Source of the DNA: JBFISM01 sp041608535
GTDB lineage: Bacteria > Actinomycetota > Acidimicrobiia > Spongiisociales > UBA5794
DNA: 33,580 nucleotides
Reading direction: 5' to 3'
NCBI GenBank assembly: GCA_041608535.1
Contig: JBFISM010000024.1
Coordinates: 1-33,580 of the forward strand
The notes under the pieces were generated by a model that was not told where the DNA came from, did not search any database, and worked only from the letters and a program-made list of their open reading frames with translations. Positions 16,513 through 25,318 of this stretch are shown here, piece by piece (within the stretch, counting starts at the first letter, position 1; each line of letters begins with the position of its first letter). Made by a program: the position numbers and the translations under genes.

Positions 16513-16899
16513 ATGGATTCGTATCTGGGGGACTACATCACGGTCGCCGTTTTTCTGGCGGTTGGGGCGCTCCTCGTTGGCGGCGGGATCTTCGCTTCCT
16601 CCCTGCTCCGGCCCGACAAACCCTCCCGGGTGAAGTCCGAATCGTACGAATGCGGCATCGATCCGGTCGGTGGGGGCTGGTCGCAGACCCAGATCCGGTA
16701 CTACATCTTCGCCTTGCTGTTCCTCATCTTCGACATCGAAGCCGTCTTCATCTTCCCGTGGGCGATCAAGCTGGAGGACTTCTCGGCACCTGCGGTGGGC
16801 ATGGGTGGTTTCGTGCTCGTCGAGATGGTGATCTTCATCGCCATCCTCGTCGTCGGTTTGGTCTACGCCATCCGCAAAGGGGTGCTGCGGTGGGAGTGA
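16513..16899 (+). CDS. nuoA: NADH-quinone oxidoreductase subunit A (NuoA), second operon
   Basis: This is a three-helix membrane subunit of about 128 residues (ND3 homologue) and the first gene of the 11-gene operon. The signature loop SESYECGIDPVGGGWSQTQI is followed by RYYIFALLFLIFDIEAVFIF, with the conserved Cys loop and acidic residues. ATG 16513 follows a GAGAGG site at about 16497-16502; GTG 16510 directly upstream is also possible. The open frame further upstream runs through the promoter and is not used. It overlaps the start of nuoB. Confidence 0.95.
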   Translation: MDSYLGDYITVAVFLAVGALLVGGGIFASSLLRPDKPSRVKSESYECGIDPVGGGWSQTQIRYYIFALLFLIFDIEAVFIFPWAIKLEDFSAPAVGMGGFVLVEMVIFIAILVVGLVYAIRKGVLRWE

Positions 16900-17387
16900 T
16901 CGAGAAGTTCGGGGTTCCCAAGCCTGTGTCGTGGCTTCTCAACTGGTCTCGCAAGTATTCGCTGTGGTTCTTCCAGTTTGGGCTTGCGTGCTGCGCCATC
17001 GAGATGATGGCGGCTTCGGCTCCTCGCTACGACTTCATGCGTTTCGGGATCATCCCACTGCCGGCATCCCCCCGGCAGGCCGACCTGATGGTGGTGGCCG
17101 GCACCGTCACCGACAAGATGGCTCCTGCGGTCCGCAGGCTCTACGACCAGATGCCCGAGCCGAAATACGTGATCTCCATGGGTTCGTGCTCGAACTGCGG
17201 CGGTCCCTACTGGGATTCGTACTCGGTGACCAAGGGCGTCGATCAGGTCATACCCGTCGACGTCTACGTTCCCGGGTGCCCACCCCGCCCCGAGGCGCTG
17301 ATGGAGGGCATCGTGCTGCTTCAAGAGCAGATCATGAATGAAGACGTACGCGAGAAGTGGACCCAGCGTGACCGACAGCCCGTCTGA
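16890..17387 (+). CDS. nuoB: NADH-quinone oxidoreductase subunit B (NuoB), second operon
   Basis: This is the 165-residue subunit that holds the terminal [4Fe-4S] cluster N2, which reduces quinone. The four ligands are the tandem Cys34-Cys35 in FGLACCAIEMM, Cys100 in SMGSCSNCGGPY and Cys130 in YVPGCPPRPEAL. GTG 16890 is preferred because AAAGGGG (16876-16882) lies 7 bases upstream; GTG 16896, overlapping the nuoA stop, would shorten it by two residues. The tail overlaps nuoC. Confidence 0.95.
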   Translation: MGVIEKFGVPKPVSWLLNWSRKYSLWFFQFGLACCAIEMMAASAPRYDFMRFGIIPLPASPRQADLMVVAGTVTDKMAPAVRRLYDQMPEPKYVISMGSCSNCGGPYWDSYSVTKGVDQVIPVDVYVPGCPPRPEALMEGIVLLQEQIMNEDVREKWTQRDRQPV

Positions 17388-18027
17388 AACGAGCACCGCC
17401 GAGGAAGGCACCGCAGCGACGCCGGAGGACACCGCAGGCGATGAGCTGCTGGCCACGGCCGAGCGGCTCGCCGCGCGCGTCGGATCCGAGCACTTCACTG
17501 CCGATCTCGGGACCGTGAAGATCACCGTCGACCGGGACGGCTGGGTGGGCGCCATCACCACGCTGCGCAGCGAGTTGCCGTTCTTCTCCTGGCTGTCTGC
17601 GGTGGATTGGGCGCAGGAGGTCGCAGTCGGCGAGCCGGCGGAGAACGCCGAGGAGCTGGAGGAGCGCTACGAGGTGATGTGCCGCGTCTCCTCGGTGACC
17701 GATGCTTCGGCCGCCATCGTCAGTACCACGCTCTCCAAGGACGACGCCTGGATCGATTCGCTCGTGCCCTTCATCGCCGGCGCGGAGTGGCACGAGCGGG
17801 AGGCCGCCGAGATGTTCGGCATCGACTTCCGCGGCAACCCCAACCTGACACCGCTGTACCTGCCCGACGGTTTTGTCGGGCACCCGCTGCGCAAGTCGTA
17901 CCCGTTGCTCAGCCGTGAGGTCAAGCCGTGGCCGGGCACCGTCGACGTCGAGGGTATGCCGGATGAGGAGGGTGGCGACGAAGCTGCCGGCGCCCCGTCG
18001 ACGACGAACCCCGAGGCCGGCGTATGA
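17368..18027 (+). CDS. nuoC: NADH-quinone oxidoreductase subunit C (NuoC), second operon
   Basis: This is the 30-kDa-type Q-module subunit, separate from NuoD rather than fused to it. GTG 17368 gives about 219 residues starting MTDSPSETSTAEEG, a low-complexity acidic lead typical of actinobacterial NuoC; ATG 17338 would add ten residues and a longer overlap with nuoB. The family signature is WHEREAAEMFGIDFRGNPNL followed by TPLYLPDGFVGHPLRKSYPL. The C-terminus is an acidic, Ala/Gly-rich tail. The stop overlaps the ATG of nuoD (ATGA). Confidence 0.93.
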   Translation: MTDSPSETSTAEEGTAATPEDTAGDELLATAERLAARVGSEHFTADLGTVKITVDRDGWVGAITTLRSELPFFSWLSAVDWAQEVAVGEPAENAEELEERYEVMCRVSSVTDASAAIVSTTLSKDDAWIDSLVPFIAGAEWHEREAAEMFGIDFRGNPNLTPLYLPDGFVGHPLRKSYPLLSREVKPWPGTVDVEGMPDEEGGDEAAGAPSTTNPEAGV

Positions 18028-19232
18028 CCCAGCTCGACGAGGCCAGGATCGACCCGCGAACGGCGATGCATCTGTCCGAGGCAGCTGTCTCTGTCGAGCT
18101 GGAGACACCCGACATGACCCTCAACATCGGGCCACAGCACCCGTCGACCCACGGGGTGCTCCGGCTCGTCGCCAGAGTCGATGGCGAGCGGGTGGAGGAG
18201 GTCGAGCCGGTCATCGGCTACATGCACCGTGGCTACGAGAAGCTGGCAGAGGTGCGCACCTACGCCCAGACGATCGCACTGGTCAACCGAATCGACTGGG
18301 TCTCCGGCTTTGCCAACGAGATTCCCTTCGTGGTTGCCGTGGAACGGCTCACGGGTATCGAGCCCCCGGACCGGGCGCAGTACATCCGTCTCATTCTCAC
18401 CGAGATGGCCAGGATCGCGTCGCATCTCGTCTTCATGTCGTCGTACCCGCTCGAGCTGGGCGCCGCCACACCCCTCATGCATGCGCTGCGCGAGCGGGAA
18501 CGGGTGCTCGAGCTCATCGAGAGCGTCACCGGGGGCCGCTTCCATCCCAATTTCAACCGGGTGGGCGGGGTCAAGCCTGTATACGGTGGCGGATCGAGCA
18601 CGAAGAAGCAGAGTCAGGATCTCCCGGCAGGTTTTCTCCAGGGCACCCGTGATGCCATGGAGAAGATCATGGCGATCACAGACGATCTCGACCAGCTCGT
18701 GACCGGGAACGAGTTGATCCAGGCCCGCACGGTCGGAGTCGGTGTCATCCCGGCCGACAGAGCGCTCGAGTACGGCCTGTCGGGACCGAACCTGCGCGCC
18801 TCCGGGGTCAATTTCGACCTCCGCAAACACGAGCACATCCTCCCGTACGCCAACTTCGACTTCGAAATCCCGCTTGGCTCCAACGGCGACTGCTACGACC
18901 GCTATGTGGTTCGTAACGAGGAGATCCGCCAGAGCGCCCGGATCATCCAGCAGGCCGTCGATGGCATTCCCGCGGGCCCGCTCCAGGCGAAGGTTCCTCG
19001 CATCCTCAAGGTTCCCGTCGGTGAGACCTACGTTCGCGCCGAGAACCCGAAAGGCGAGATGGGCTATCACGTCATCTCGCAGGGAGGACGCATCCCGTAC
19101 CGGGTGAAGATCCGCTCGGCCTCGTTCTCCAATCTCTCGATCCTGCCGTGGATCCTGGAGGGACAGCTCATCCCCGATCTCGTCGCAATCATGGGCAGCC
19201 TCGATTTCGTCCTGGGCGACGTGGACAGGTAG
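18024..19232 (+). CDS. nuoD: NADH-quinone oxidoreductase subunit D (NuoD), second operon
   Basis: This is the 402-residue 49-kDa-type subunit that forms the quinone site with NuoB. The NIGPQHPSTHGVLRLV motif carries His39 and His43. YMHRGYEKLAEVRTYAQ follows, with Arg69 (codon 18228-18230) at the position of the arginine that NDUFAF7 methylates in mitochondrial NDUFS2. Other family blocks include NRIDWVSGFANE, GGRFHPNFNRVGGV and the C-terminal ILEGQLIPDLVAIMGSLDFV. There is no Ni-Fe binding Cys pair, as expected for complex I rather than a hydrogenase. A 14-base gap precedes nuoH. Confidence 0.97.
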   Translation: MTQLDEARIDPRTAMHLSEAAVSVELETPDMTLNIGPQHPSTHGVLRLVARVDGERVEEVEPVIGYMHRGYEKLAEVRTYAQTIALVNRIDWVSGFANEIPFVVAVERLTGIEPPDRAQYIRLILTEMARIASHLVFMSSYPLELGAATPLMHALRERERVLELIESVTGGRFHPNFNRVGGVKPVYGGGSSTKKQSQDLPAGFLQGTRDAMEKIMAITDDLDQLVTGNELIQARTVGVGVIPADRALEYGLSGPNLRASGVNFDLRKHEHILPYANFDFEIPLGSNGDCYDRYVVRNEEIRQSARIIQQAVDGIPAGPLQAKVPRILKVPVGETYVRAENPKGEMGYHVISQGGRIPYRVKIRSASFSNLSILPWILEGQLIPDLVAIMGSLDFVLGDVDR

Positions 19233-19246
19233 GGGGCGGGTACATC

Positions 19247-20269
19247 GTGGAACTCAACTTCTGGCTGGCGCTGCTGCTCAAGGTTGCACTCATTCTGGGC
19301 GTGATGCTGCCGGGTGCTCTCGTGATCATCTTCGGCGAGCTGAAGATCTCGGCTCACATGCAGAGCCGCATCGGTCCGTACTTCGCCGGGGGCCGTTTTG
19401 GCTGGGCGCAGCCGCTCGCCGACGGGCTCAAGTTCATGCAGAAAGAGGATCTCGTACCGGCGCAGGCCGACGCCACGGTCTACAAGCTGGCGCCGTATGT
19501 GGTCATGATGGGGACGCTGGCCACCTTCGTCATCATCCCGTTCGGGCCCGATCTCGTGGCGGAGAACCTCGATCTCGGTGTGTTCTACCTGCTCGCGGTG
19601 TCGTCGCTGTCGACACTCGGGGTGCTCATGGCCGGCTGGTCCTCGGGCAACAAGTACTCGCTCATCGGAGGCCTGCGCGCCGCGGCACAGCTCATTGCCT
19701 ACGAGCTGCCGCTGGTGCTCGCCGTCGTGGGGGTCGCCATCATGGCCGGGACCCTTTCGCTCAATGGCATAGTCGAGGCGCAAGCGGAGTGGCGCTGGTT
19801 CGACGTCGCCCCCGAGTGGATCAACATCATCCCGCCGTACCTGATCCTGCAAGGTGCCGGGTTTGCGATCTTCGTCACCGCCAGCCTCGCCGAGCTGAGC
19901 CGGATCCCTTTTGACATGCCCATTGCGGAATCGGAGCTGACGATGGGCTACCTCACCGAGTACTCGGGTCTCCGGTTCACCATGTTCTTTCTCGGCGAGT
20001 ATGCCGGGATGGTCGCGATGTCGGCGGTCGCGGCCACCCTGTTCCTCGGTGGCTACTGGCTTCCGTTCGTCTCCGAAGACGCCCTCAACTTCCTCGGCCC
20101 GGTCGTGCTGCTCACGAAGGTGGGGCTGCTCGCCTTTGTGTTCATCTGGTTCCGGTGGACCTTCCCCCGGCTGCGCGAGGACCAGCTGCAGAGCCTCGCC
20201 TGGAAGTGGCTCATCCCGGCTGCCCTGGTCAACATCGTCGTGACCGCAACCGTGAAAGTGTTGGTGTGA
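19247..20269 (+). CDS. nuoH: NADH-quinone oxidoreductase subunit H (NuoH), second copy
   Basis: This is a 340-residue quinone-chamber membrane subunit. GTG 19247 is preceded by AGGGGG at 19231-19236. It is clearly NuoH (HMQSRIGPYFAGG, ADGLKFMQKED, GWSSGNKYSLIGGLRAAAQL) but diverges from the first copy and from the usual consensus. The first-loop E-R-K/R is E-L-K (31-33), the PFD-x-x-E-A-E motif reads PFDMPIAESEL (Ile226 instead of Glu), and G-Y-H-T-E-Y-S reads GYLTEYS. These changes are consistent with a distinct complex using another donor or quinone geometry. It sits directly between nuoD and nuoI with no nuoEFG. Confidence 0.95.
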   Translation: MELNFWLALLLKVALILGVMLPGALVIIFGELKISAHMQSRIGPYFAGGRFGWAQPLADGLKFMQKEDLVPAQADATVYKLAPYVVMMGTLATFVIIPFGPDLVAENLDLGVFYLLAVSSLSTLGVLMAGWSSGNKYSLIGGLRAAAQLIAYELPLVLAVVGVAIMAGTLSLNGIVEAQAEWRWFDVAPEWINIIPPYLILQGAGFAIFVTASLAELSRIPFDMPIAESELTMGYLTEYSGLRFTMFFLGEYAGMVAMSAVAATLFLGGYWLPFVSEDALNFLGPVVLLTKVGLLAFVFIWFRWTFPRLREDQLQSLAWKWLIPAALVNIVVTATVKVLV

Positions 20270-20273
20270 AGCG

Positions 20274-20759
20274 ATGACGATGACGAACCGCCGACCCAAC
20301 ATCTCCATACCCGTCAAAGGCTTGATGCGGGGGTTGGCCCTCACCCTGAAGACACTCTTCACCAAGCCGGTCACGGTCAACTACCCCCTGGTCAAGGAGG
20401 TTCCGGTCCCTCGCGCCAGGGGCGTGATCGCACTCGATCCCGAAGCGTGCACCGTGTGCATGCTGTGCGCCCGGGAATGTCCGGACTGGTGCATCTACAT
20501 CGAGGGACACAAGGAGGAGGTTCCCCCCGCCAAGGAGGGGGGCCGGGTGCGCACGCGGGCCACACTCGATCGGTTCGACATCGACTATGCGCTGTGCATG
20601 TACTGCGGGATCTGCGTGGAGGTGTGCCCGTTCGATGCGCTCTTCTGGAGCCCCGACTACGAGTACTCCGAGTACGACATCAGCGAGATGCTGCACGACC
20701 AGAACCGGCTCACCGACTGGCTGAAGACGGTCCCCGAGCCGCCCCCGCTGGAGACGTAG
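20274..20759 (+). CDS. nuoI: NADH-quinone oxidoreductase subunit I (NuoI), second copy
   Basis: This is a 161-residue 2x[4Fe-4S] subunit. Cluster motifs are CTVCMLCARECP (Cys59, 62, 65, 69) and CMYCGICVEVCP (Cys108, 111, 114, 118). ATG 20274 is used; ATG 20280 is an alternative. It lacks the long C-terminal extension of the first NuoI. Between the motifs a basic/acidic loop (HKEEVPPAKEGGRVRTRA) differs from the first copy. With no NuoG in the operon, this subunit is the likely entry point for electrons from an unknown donor. Confidence 0.95.
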   Translation: MTMTNRRPNISIPVKGLMRGLALTLKTLFTKPVTVNYPLVKEVPVPRARGVIALDPEACTVCMLCARECPDWCIYIEGHKEEVPPAKEGGRVRTRATLDRFDIDYALCMYCGICVEVCPFDALFWSPDYEYSEYDISEMLHDQNRLTDWLKTVPEPPPLET

Positions 20760-21314
20760 ATGACGGTCGGCGACTTCTTCACCACGACCGAGAACTGGGT
20801 GTTCCTGCTCATCGCACTCCCGATGCTCTTCGCCGGATACAAGGTGGTGACTACGAACAACGTGGTCCACGCCGTCCTGGCTCTCGTGGGTGCGCTCGCC
20901 GGTTCGGCAGCGCTGTTCGTGCTGCTCGGGGCGGAGTTCGTGGCGTGGACTGTCGTGCTCATCTCGATCGGCGCCGTCATCGTTCTGTTTCTCTTCGGAA
21001 TCATGATCACCAGGGCGCCGATCGGGCTCGAGGTCGATCTCAGCCATCCCCGGAGCGCGAGGATCTCGGCGGCGGTGGCATCGGGCGGTCTCTTCGTCTT
21101 GCTCGGCTCGGCCATGCTCGCTGAGTTCGGTGACGAGGTGATTCCAGAAGCGGCCGATGCCACCCGTACGGATGCGCTGGGGCTGCTGCTCTTCCAACGC
21201 TATGTGGTTCCTTTCGAAGTGGTCTCGGTCGTGCTGCTGGCGGCTCTGATCGGAGGCATCGTCATCGCACGGCGTGATCCCAGTCCGGACGAACCGGCAG
21301 GGACCAGGCTCTGA
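20760..21314 (+). CDS. nuoJ: NADH-quinone oxidoreductase subunit J (NuoJ), second copy
   Basis: This is a 184-residue five-helix membrane subunit. ATG 20760 abuts the nuoI stop and has GGAG about 7 bases upstream. The third-helix signature reads VVLISIGAVIVLFLFGIMIT, so the Tyr of the usual L-I-Y-x-G-A-V motif is Ser69; the first NuoJ in this window keeps the Tyr. It overlaps nuoK by one base (TGATG). Confidence 0.92.
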   Translation: MTVGDFFTTTENWVFLLIALPMLFAGYKVVTTNNVVHAVLALVGALAGSAALFVLLGAEFVAWTVVLISIGAVIVLFLFGIMITRAPIGLEVDLSHPRSARISAAVASGGLFVLLGSAMLAEFGDEVIPEAADATRTDALGLLLFQRYVVPFEVVSVVLLAALIGGIVIARRDPSPDEPAGTRL

Positions 21315-21619
21315 TGCTTATCAACGGCTTCCTCCTGCTCGGCGCCGCCCTCTTCTCGCTGGGTGTCTACGGCCTCCTCGTGCGCCGTAACGCAGTGCTC
21401 ATCCTGCTGTCGGTTGAGCTGATGGTGGCCGCCGTGAACATCAACTTCGTCGCGTTGGACCGGTTCCTCGGTGACGACCTCGCCGGTGGCCAGGTCTTCG
21501 CCCTCTTCAGCATCGCCGTGGCGGCAGCCGAGGTCGGGATCGGTCTGGCGATCATCCTGCTCGTGTTTCGCAACCGCCAGTCCGCCAACGTCGATGAGCT
21601 GGATCTGATGCGGCTATGA
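21314..21619 (+). CDS. nuoK: NADH-quinone oxidoreductase subunit K (NuoK), second copy
   Basis: This is a 101-residue three-helix subunit of normal length. The proton-path glutamates Glu35 (LLSVELMVAAVN) and Glu73 (AVAAAEVGIGLA) are both kept. The ATG overlaps the last base of nuoJ, and its TGA overlaps the ATG of nuoL (ATGA). Confidence 0.95.
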   Translation: MLINGFLLLGAALFSLGVYGLLVRRNAVLILLSVELMVAAVNINFVALDRFLGDDLAGGQVFALFSIAVAAAEVGIGLAIILLVFRNRQSANVDELDLMRL

Positions 21620-23718
21620 GCCTGCTTGCCGCACTGTCGACGGAAGTGCCCCTGCTGCTGGCCGCGGCAACGGAGGAAGGCGGGCATGCCGAGCTCGGCG
21701 ACGGTGGTGGGCTCGCTGCGGCCGCGTGGCTCATCCCGCTCGTCCCGATGGTGGCCGCTTTCGTCATCGCATTGTTCGGCAAGCACTTCCCGTACAGAGG
21801 GTGGGACATCGCCACGGCGGTGATGGGCTTCGAAGCGGTGTACGGCACCTTCCTGCTCATCGCCCACCTCGCCCGCCCGATCGCCTACGAAGGTGCGATC
21901 GAAATCGCGCGAATCGGGAGCTTCCCCATCGAGTGGGGCTGGGTGGTCGACGGGCTCAGCATCATGATGTACTTCGTCGTCGGTGTCGTCGGCTTCTTCG
22001 TCTTCCTCTACGCCAAGGGCTATATGGAAGGCGACATTCGCTACACGTGGTTCTTCGCCTCGTTCACGCTGTTCGCCGGTGGCATGCTGGTCCTGGTCTC
22101 CGCACCCAACCTCATCCAGCTCATCGTGGGTTGGGAGCTGGTCGGCGTGGCGTCATGGTTGCTCATCGGTCACTACTGGGAGGATCACGCCAACAGCTCT
22201 GCGGCGATCAAGGCGTTCCTCACGAACAAAGTGGCCGACGTGGGTCTCTTCATCGGCGCCATCATCCTGGCCCTGTCCGTCGGGTCGTTCCGTTTCTCGG
22301 ACATCCTCCACGCCGTCGAGGAGGGAGTGCCCGCGCTGGCTCAGTTCGCCTTCTGGGCCGGGCTCGCCGTGTTCATCGGGGCGATGGGCAAGAGCGGGCA
22401 GTTCCCCCTTCATGTGTGGCTCCCCGACGCCATGGCCGGTCCCACTCCCGTGTCGGCCCTCATGCACGCCGCCACCATGGTCACGGCAGGGATCTATCTG
22501 GTGGCCCGTCTCTTCCCGCTGTACCTCACCGAAGGGTTCGCCGATGAAGTGCGCTCGGTGATCATCATCATCGGGGCGCTCACGCTGTTCCTCACCGGGC
22601 TCATCGCACTGGTCCAGGACGACATCAAGAGGGTGCTGGCATACTCGACGCTGTCCCAGCTCGGCTACATGATGGCGGCGCTCGGGGCGGGGGCGTACAC
22701 GGCCGCTCTGTTCCACCTCTTCACCCACGCCTTCTTCAAGGCGCTGCTCTTCCTCGGCGCCGGCTCGGTGATCCATGCGGTGCACTCGAACAACATGTCC
22801 GACATGGGTGGGTTGCGGAAGTACATGCCCTGGACGTTCCGCACGTTCGTCATCGGTGCGCTGGCGCTCGCCGGGATCGCTCCTCTGGCCGGCTTCTTCT
22901 CCAAAGACGAGATCCTCGCTTCGTTCCGCTACGCCGGGAGCGCCGAATCCGGATTCAGTGCGGCGCAGGGTGGCGCCGGGCTCGCCAACATCGTCCTGGT
23001 GCTGGGCATTGCCGCAGCATTCGTGACCGCCTTCTACATGGCGCGGGCGGTGTTCCTCACGTTCTTCGGCGAGTACAAGGGGCACGGCCATCCTCACGAG
23101 TCGCCCGCCGTCATGTGGATTCCGCTGGTGGGGCTCGCCGTCGGCTCAGCGTTCGCCGGCTTCCTCAACGTCCCAGGTGTCACCGAGTTCTTCACCGAGC
23201 TGGTTGGCGGCCGGGCAGTGCCGGTTCTCGATCACCACGCCGAGAGCTTCGATGTCGTCGTGGTGGTGCTGGGTCTCGCCGCCGCGCTGCTCGGCATCTT
23301 CTTCGGCTACCGCATCTGGTATCCCGACAAAGCAACCCAAGCGGAGCGAGACCGGTTCCACGTTCGTGGTCTCTACCCGTTGCTGGAGAACAAGTATTAC
23401 ATCGACGATCTGTACTTCGACGGCATCATCCGTCCGATCCGGGGCCCGGTGGCGGCCGGAGTCAACTGGTTCAACGGCCACGTGATCGATTTCGTCGTCA
23501 ACGGCGCCGGATTCCTCGCCCGTGGGCTCGGCAAGCTCGTCTATGCCTTCGACCAGAACGCCGTCGACGGCGCCATCAACGCCTCGGGCGCCTTCACCGG
23601 TGGGTGGGGGGAGCTGCTGCGCAAGGTACAAACCGGTCGAGTGCAGCAATACGCAACGATGATCGTGGCGGGAACGGTGCTTCTCGTCGCCGGGATCGTC
23701 ATCGCAGGCATCATCTGA
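21616..23718 (+). CDS. nuoL: NADH-quinone oxidoreductase subunit L (NuoL), second copy
   Basis: This is a 700-residue antiporter-like subunit, 76 residues longer than the first copy. An N-terminal extension of about 35 residues, weakly hydrophobic then acidic (ATEEGGHAELGDGG), precedes the first family helix. Proton-path residues are conserved: Glu in IVGWELVGVAS, Lys in AMGKSGQFPLHVWLPDA, Lys in THAFFKALLFLGAGS and Lys-Asp in FFSKDEIL. The C-terminal region contains the lateral-helix segment and an extra linker (YPDKATQAERDRFHVRGLYP). A 57-base block is identical to the first nuoL. The gene is intact. Confidence 0.96.
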   Translation: MSLLAALSTEVPLLLAAATEEGGHAELGDGGGLAAAAWLIPLVPMVAAFVIALFGKHFPYRGWDIATAVMGFEAVYGTFLLIAHLARPIAYEGAIEIARIGSFPIEWGWVVDGLSIMMYFVVGVVGFFVFLYAKGYMEGDIRYTWFFASFTLFAGGMLVLVSAPNLIQLIVGWELVGVASWLLIGHYWEDHANSSAAIKAFLTNKVADVGLFIGAIILALSVGSFRFSDILHAVEEGVPALAQFAFWAGLAVFIGAMGKSGQFPLHVWLPDAMAGPTPVSALMHAATMVTAGIYLVARLFPLYLTEGFADEVRSVIIIIGALTLFLTGLIALVQDDIKRVLAYSTLSQLGYMMAALGAGAYTAALFHLFTHAFFKALLFLGAGSVIHAVHSNNMSDMGGLRKYMPWTFRTFVIGALALAGIAPLAGFFSKDEILASFRYAGSAESGFSAAQGGAGLANIVLVLGIAAAFVTAFYMARAVFLTFFGEYKGHGHPHESPAVMWIPLVGLAVGSAFAGFLNVPGVTEFFTELVGGRAVPVLDHHAESFDVVVVVLGLAAALLGIFFGYRIWYPDKATQAERDRFHVRGLYPLLENKYYIDDLYFDGIIRPIRGPVAAGVNWFNGHVIDFVVNGAGFLARGLGKLVYAFDQNAVDGAINASGAFTGGWGELLRKVQTGRVQQYATMIVAGTVLLVAGIVIAGII

Positions 23719-23734
23719 CAGGAGGAACCGAGAC

Positions 23735-25312
23735 ATGTTCGACAATGGGCTGGCATTGAGCCTCGTCGTGATCCTCCCGCTCATCGGGGCGGGAGTGGTC
23801 ATGGCCGTGCCCAAGGCAAACGAGTCGGCCCAGAAGATGACGGCGCTCGTGTTCACCGCGGCAGCCTTCGTGCTCTCCGTCGTCCTGGCGATCCAGTTCG
23901 ATTACGGGGACGCGAGCGCGTTCCAGTTCGGCACCGACCTCGATTGGATCGGCGCCATCAACTCCCGGTACCACATCGGGCTCGACGGCATCAGCCTGCC
24001 ACTGCTCGTGCTGTCGACGTTTGTGACGCTGCTGTCAGTGATCTACTCGTGGGAGCACTGGCCCGAGCCGCACAATCCCAAGGCCTTCATCATCCTCATG
24101 TTGGTGCTTGCGACCGGGATGAACGGCACGTTCGTCGCCCTGGACCTGATCTTGTTCTTCGTCTTCTTCGAGGTCGTGCTGCTCCCGATGTACTTCATGA
24201 TCGGGATCTGGGGTGATCGGGCCGAGACCGAGATTCCGGTGTTCAAACGGGTCACGGAGATGCGGCTCTATGCGGCGATCAAGTTCTTCCTGTTCACCCT
24301 GTTCGGCTCGGCGTTCATGTTGCTCGGTTTCCTCGGGCTCTACTTCCGTTCGGGTGACGCCGGCGGGATTCGCACGTTCGACATGCTGGCGCTCAGCGAG
24401 CTGGGTCGGGCCGGGGTGTTCGCCGGGTCTTTCGGGATGTGGGTGTTTGCCGCGCTCTTCCTCGGCTTTGCCGTGAAAGTGCCGATGTTCCCGTTCCACA
24501 CCTGGCTCCCCGACGCCCACACCGCGGCGCCGACCGTCGGCTCTGTGCTGCTGGCGGCGATCCTGCTGAAGCTGGGCACCTACGCCTTCGTACGGATCTC
24601 CCTCCCCATCCTCCCGGAGGCGGCGCAGCGCTGGGCGCCGACGATCGGCATCCTCGCCGTCATCGGGATCATCTATGCCTCGCTGGCGTGTCTCGCCCAG
24701 ACGGACATGAAACGGCTCATCGCCTTCTCCTCTGTCGGCCACATGGGATTCGTCATGCTGGGCATCGCCACGCTCACCGACATCGGGATCAACGCCGCCA
24801 TCATCGGGATGGTGGCGCACGGAGTGATCACCGGGCTGCTGTTCTTCCTCGCCGGGTCGATGTCGCACCGCTACCACACGAGGGAGATGGCTCGGTTGGG
24901 CGGCAACCAGCAGCTCATGCCGATCATGGGGGCCATCCTCGGCTTCACCGCCATGGCTTCGCTCGGATTGCCCGGTCTCGCCGGGTTCTGGGGTGAGTTC
25001 ATGGCGCTGCTCGCATCGTTCAACCCGCTCGAAGGTCTGAGCACCGGGCTGTTCCGCACGCTGATGGTGCTCGGTGCGGTGGGGACGGTGCTTGCCGCCG
25101 GCTACCTGCTGTGGATGCTGCAACGGGTCAACTTCGGCGAGCCCAAGGCCGAGTGGGAGGGCCATCACTTCCACGACGTCGACGGGTACGAGATGGCGGC
25201 GTGGGCACCCATGATCCTCGCCATCATCGCCATCGGCGTGTTCCCGCGTCTCGTGTTCGGGTCCACCAACGACGCCGTCGTCGCTCTCGTCAACGCAGCA
25301 TTCGGGGGTTAG
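23735..25312 (+). CDS. nuoM: NADH-quinone oxidoreductase subunit M (NuoM), second copy
   Basis: This is a 525-residue antiporter-like subunit with the best ribosome binding site of the operon (AGGAGGAA, 23720-23727, 7 bases before ATG 23735). Conserved elements are Glu146 in FFEVVLLPMYFMIGIWG, Lys in AVKVPMFPFHTWLPDAHTAA, LLKLGTYAFVRI, DMKRLIAFSSVGHMGF and Glu in LAGFWGEFMALLA. Six bases separate it from nuoN. Confidence 0.96.
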   Translation: MFDNGLALSLVVILPLIGAGVVMAVPKANESAQKMTALVFTAAAFVLSVVLAIQFDYGDASAFQFGTDLDWIGAINSRYHIGLDGISLPLLVLSTFVTLLSVIYSWEHWPEPHNPKAFIILMLVLATGMNGTFVALDLILFFVFFEVVLLPMYFMIGIWGDRAETEIPVFKRVTEMRLYAAIKFFLFTLFGSAFMLLGFLGLYFRSGDAGGIRTFDMLALSELGRAGVFAGSFGMWVFAALFLGFAVKVPMFPFHTWLPDAHTAAPTVGSVLLAAILLKLGTYAFVRISLPILPEAAQRWAPTIGILAVIGIIYASLACLAQTDMKRLIAFSSVGHMGFVMLGIATLTDIGINAAIIGMVAHGVITGLLFFLAGSMSHRYHTREMARLGGNQQLMPIMGAILGFTAMASLGLPGLAGFWGEFMALLASFNPLEGLSTGLFRTLMVLGAVGTVLAAGYLLWMLQRVNFGEPKAEWEGHHFHDVDGYEMAAWAPMILAIIAIGVFPRLVFGSTNDAVVALVNAAFGG

Positions 25313-25318
25313 CCGGCG

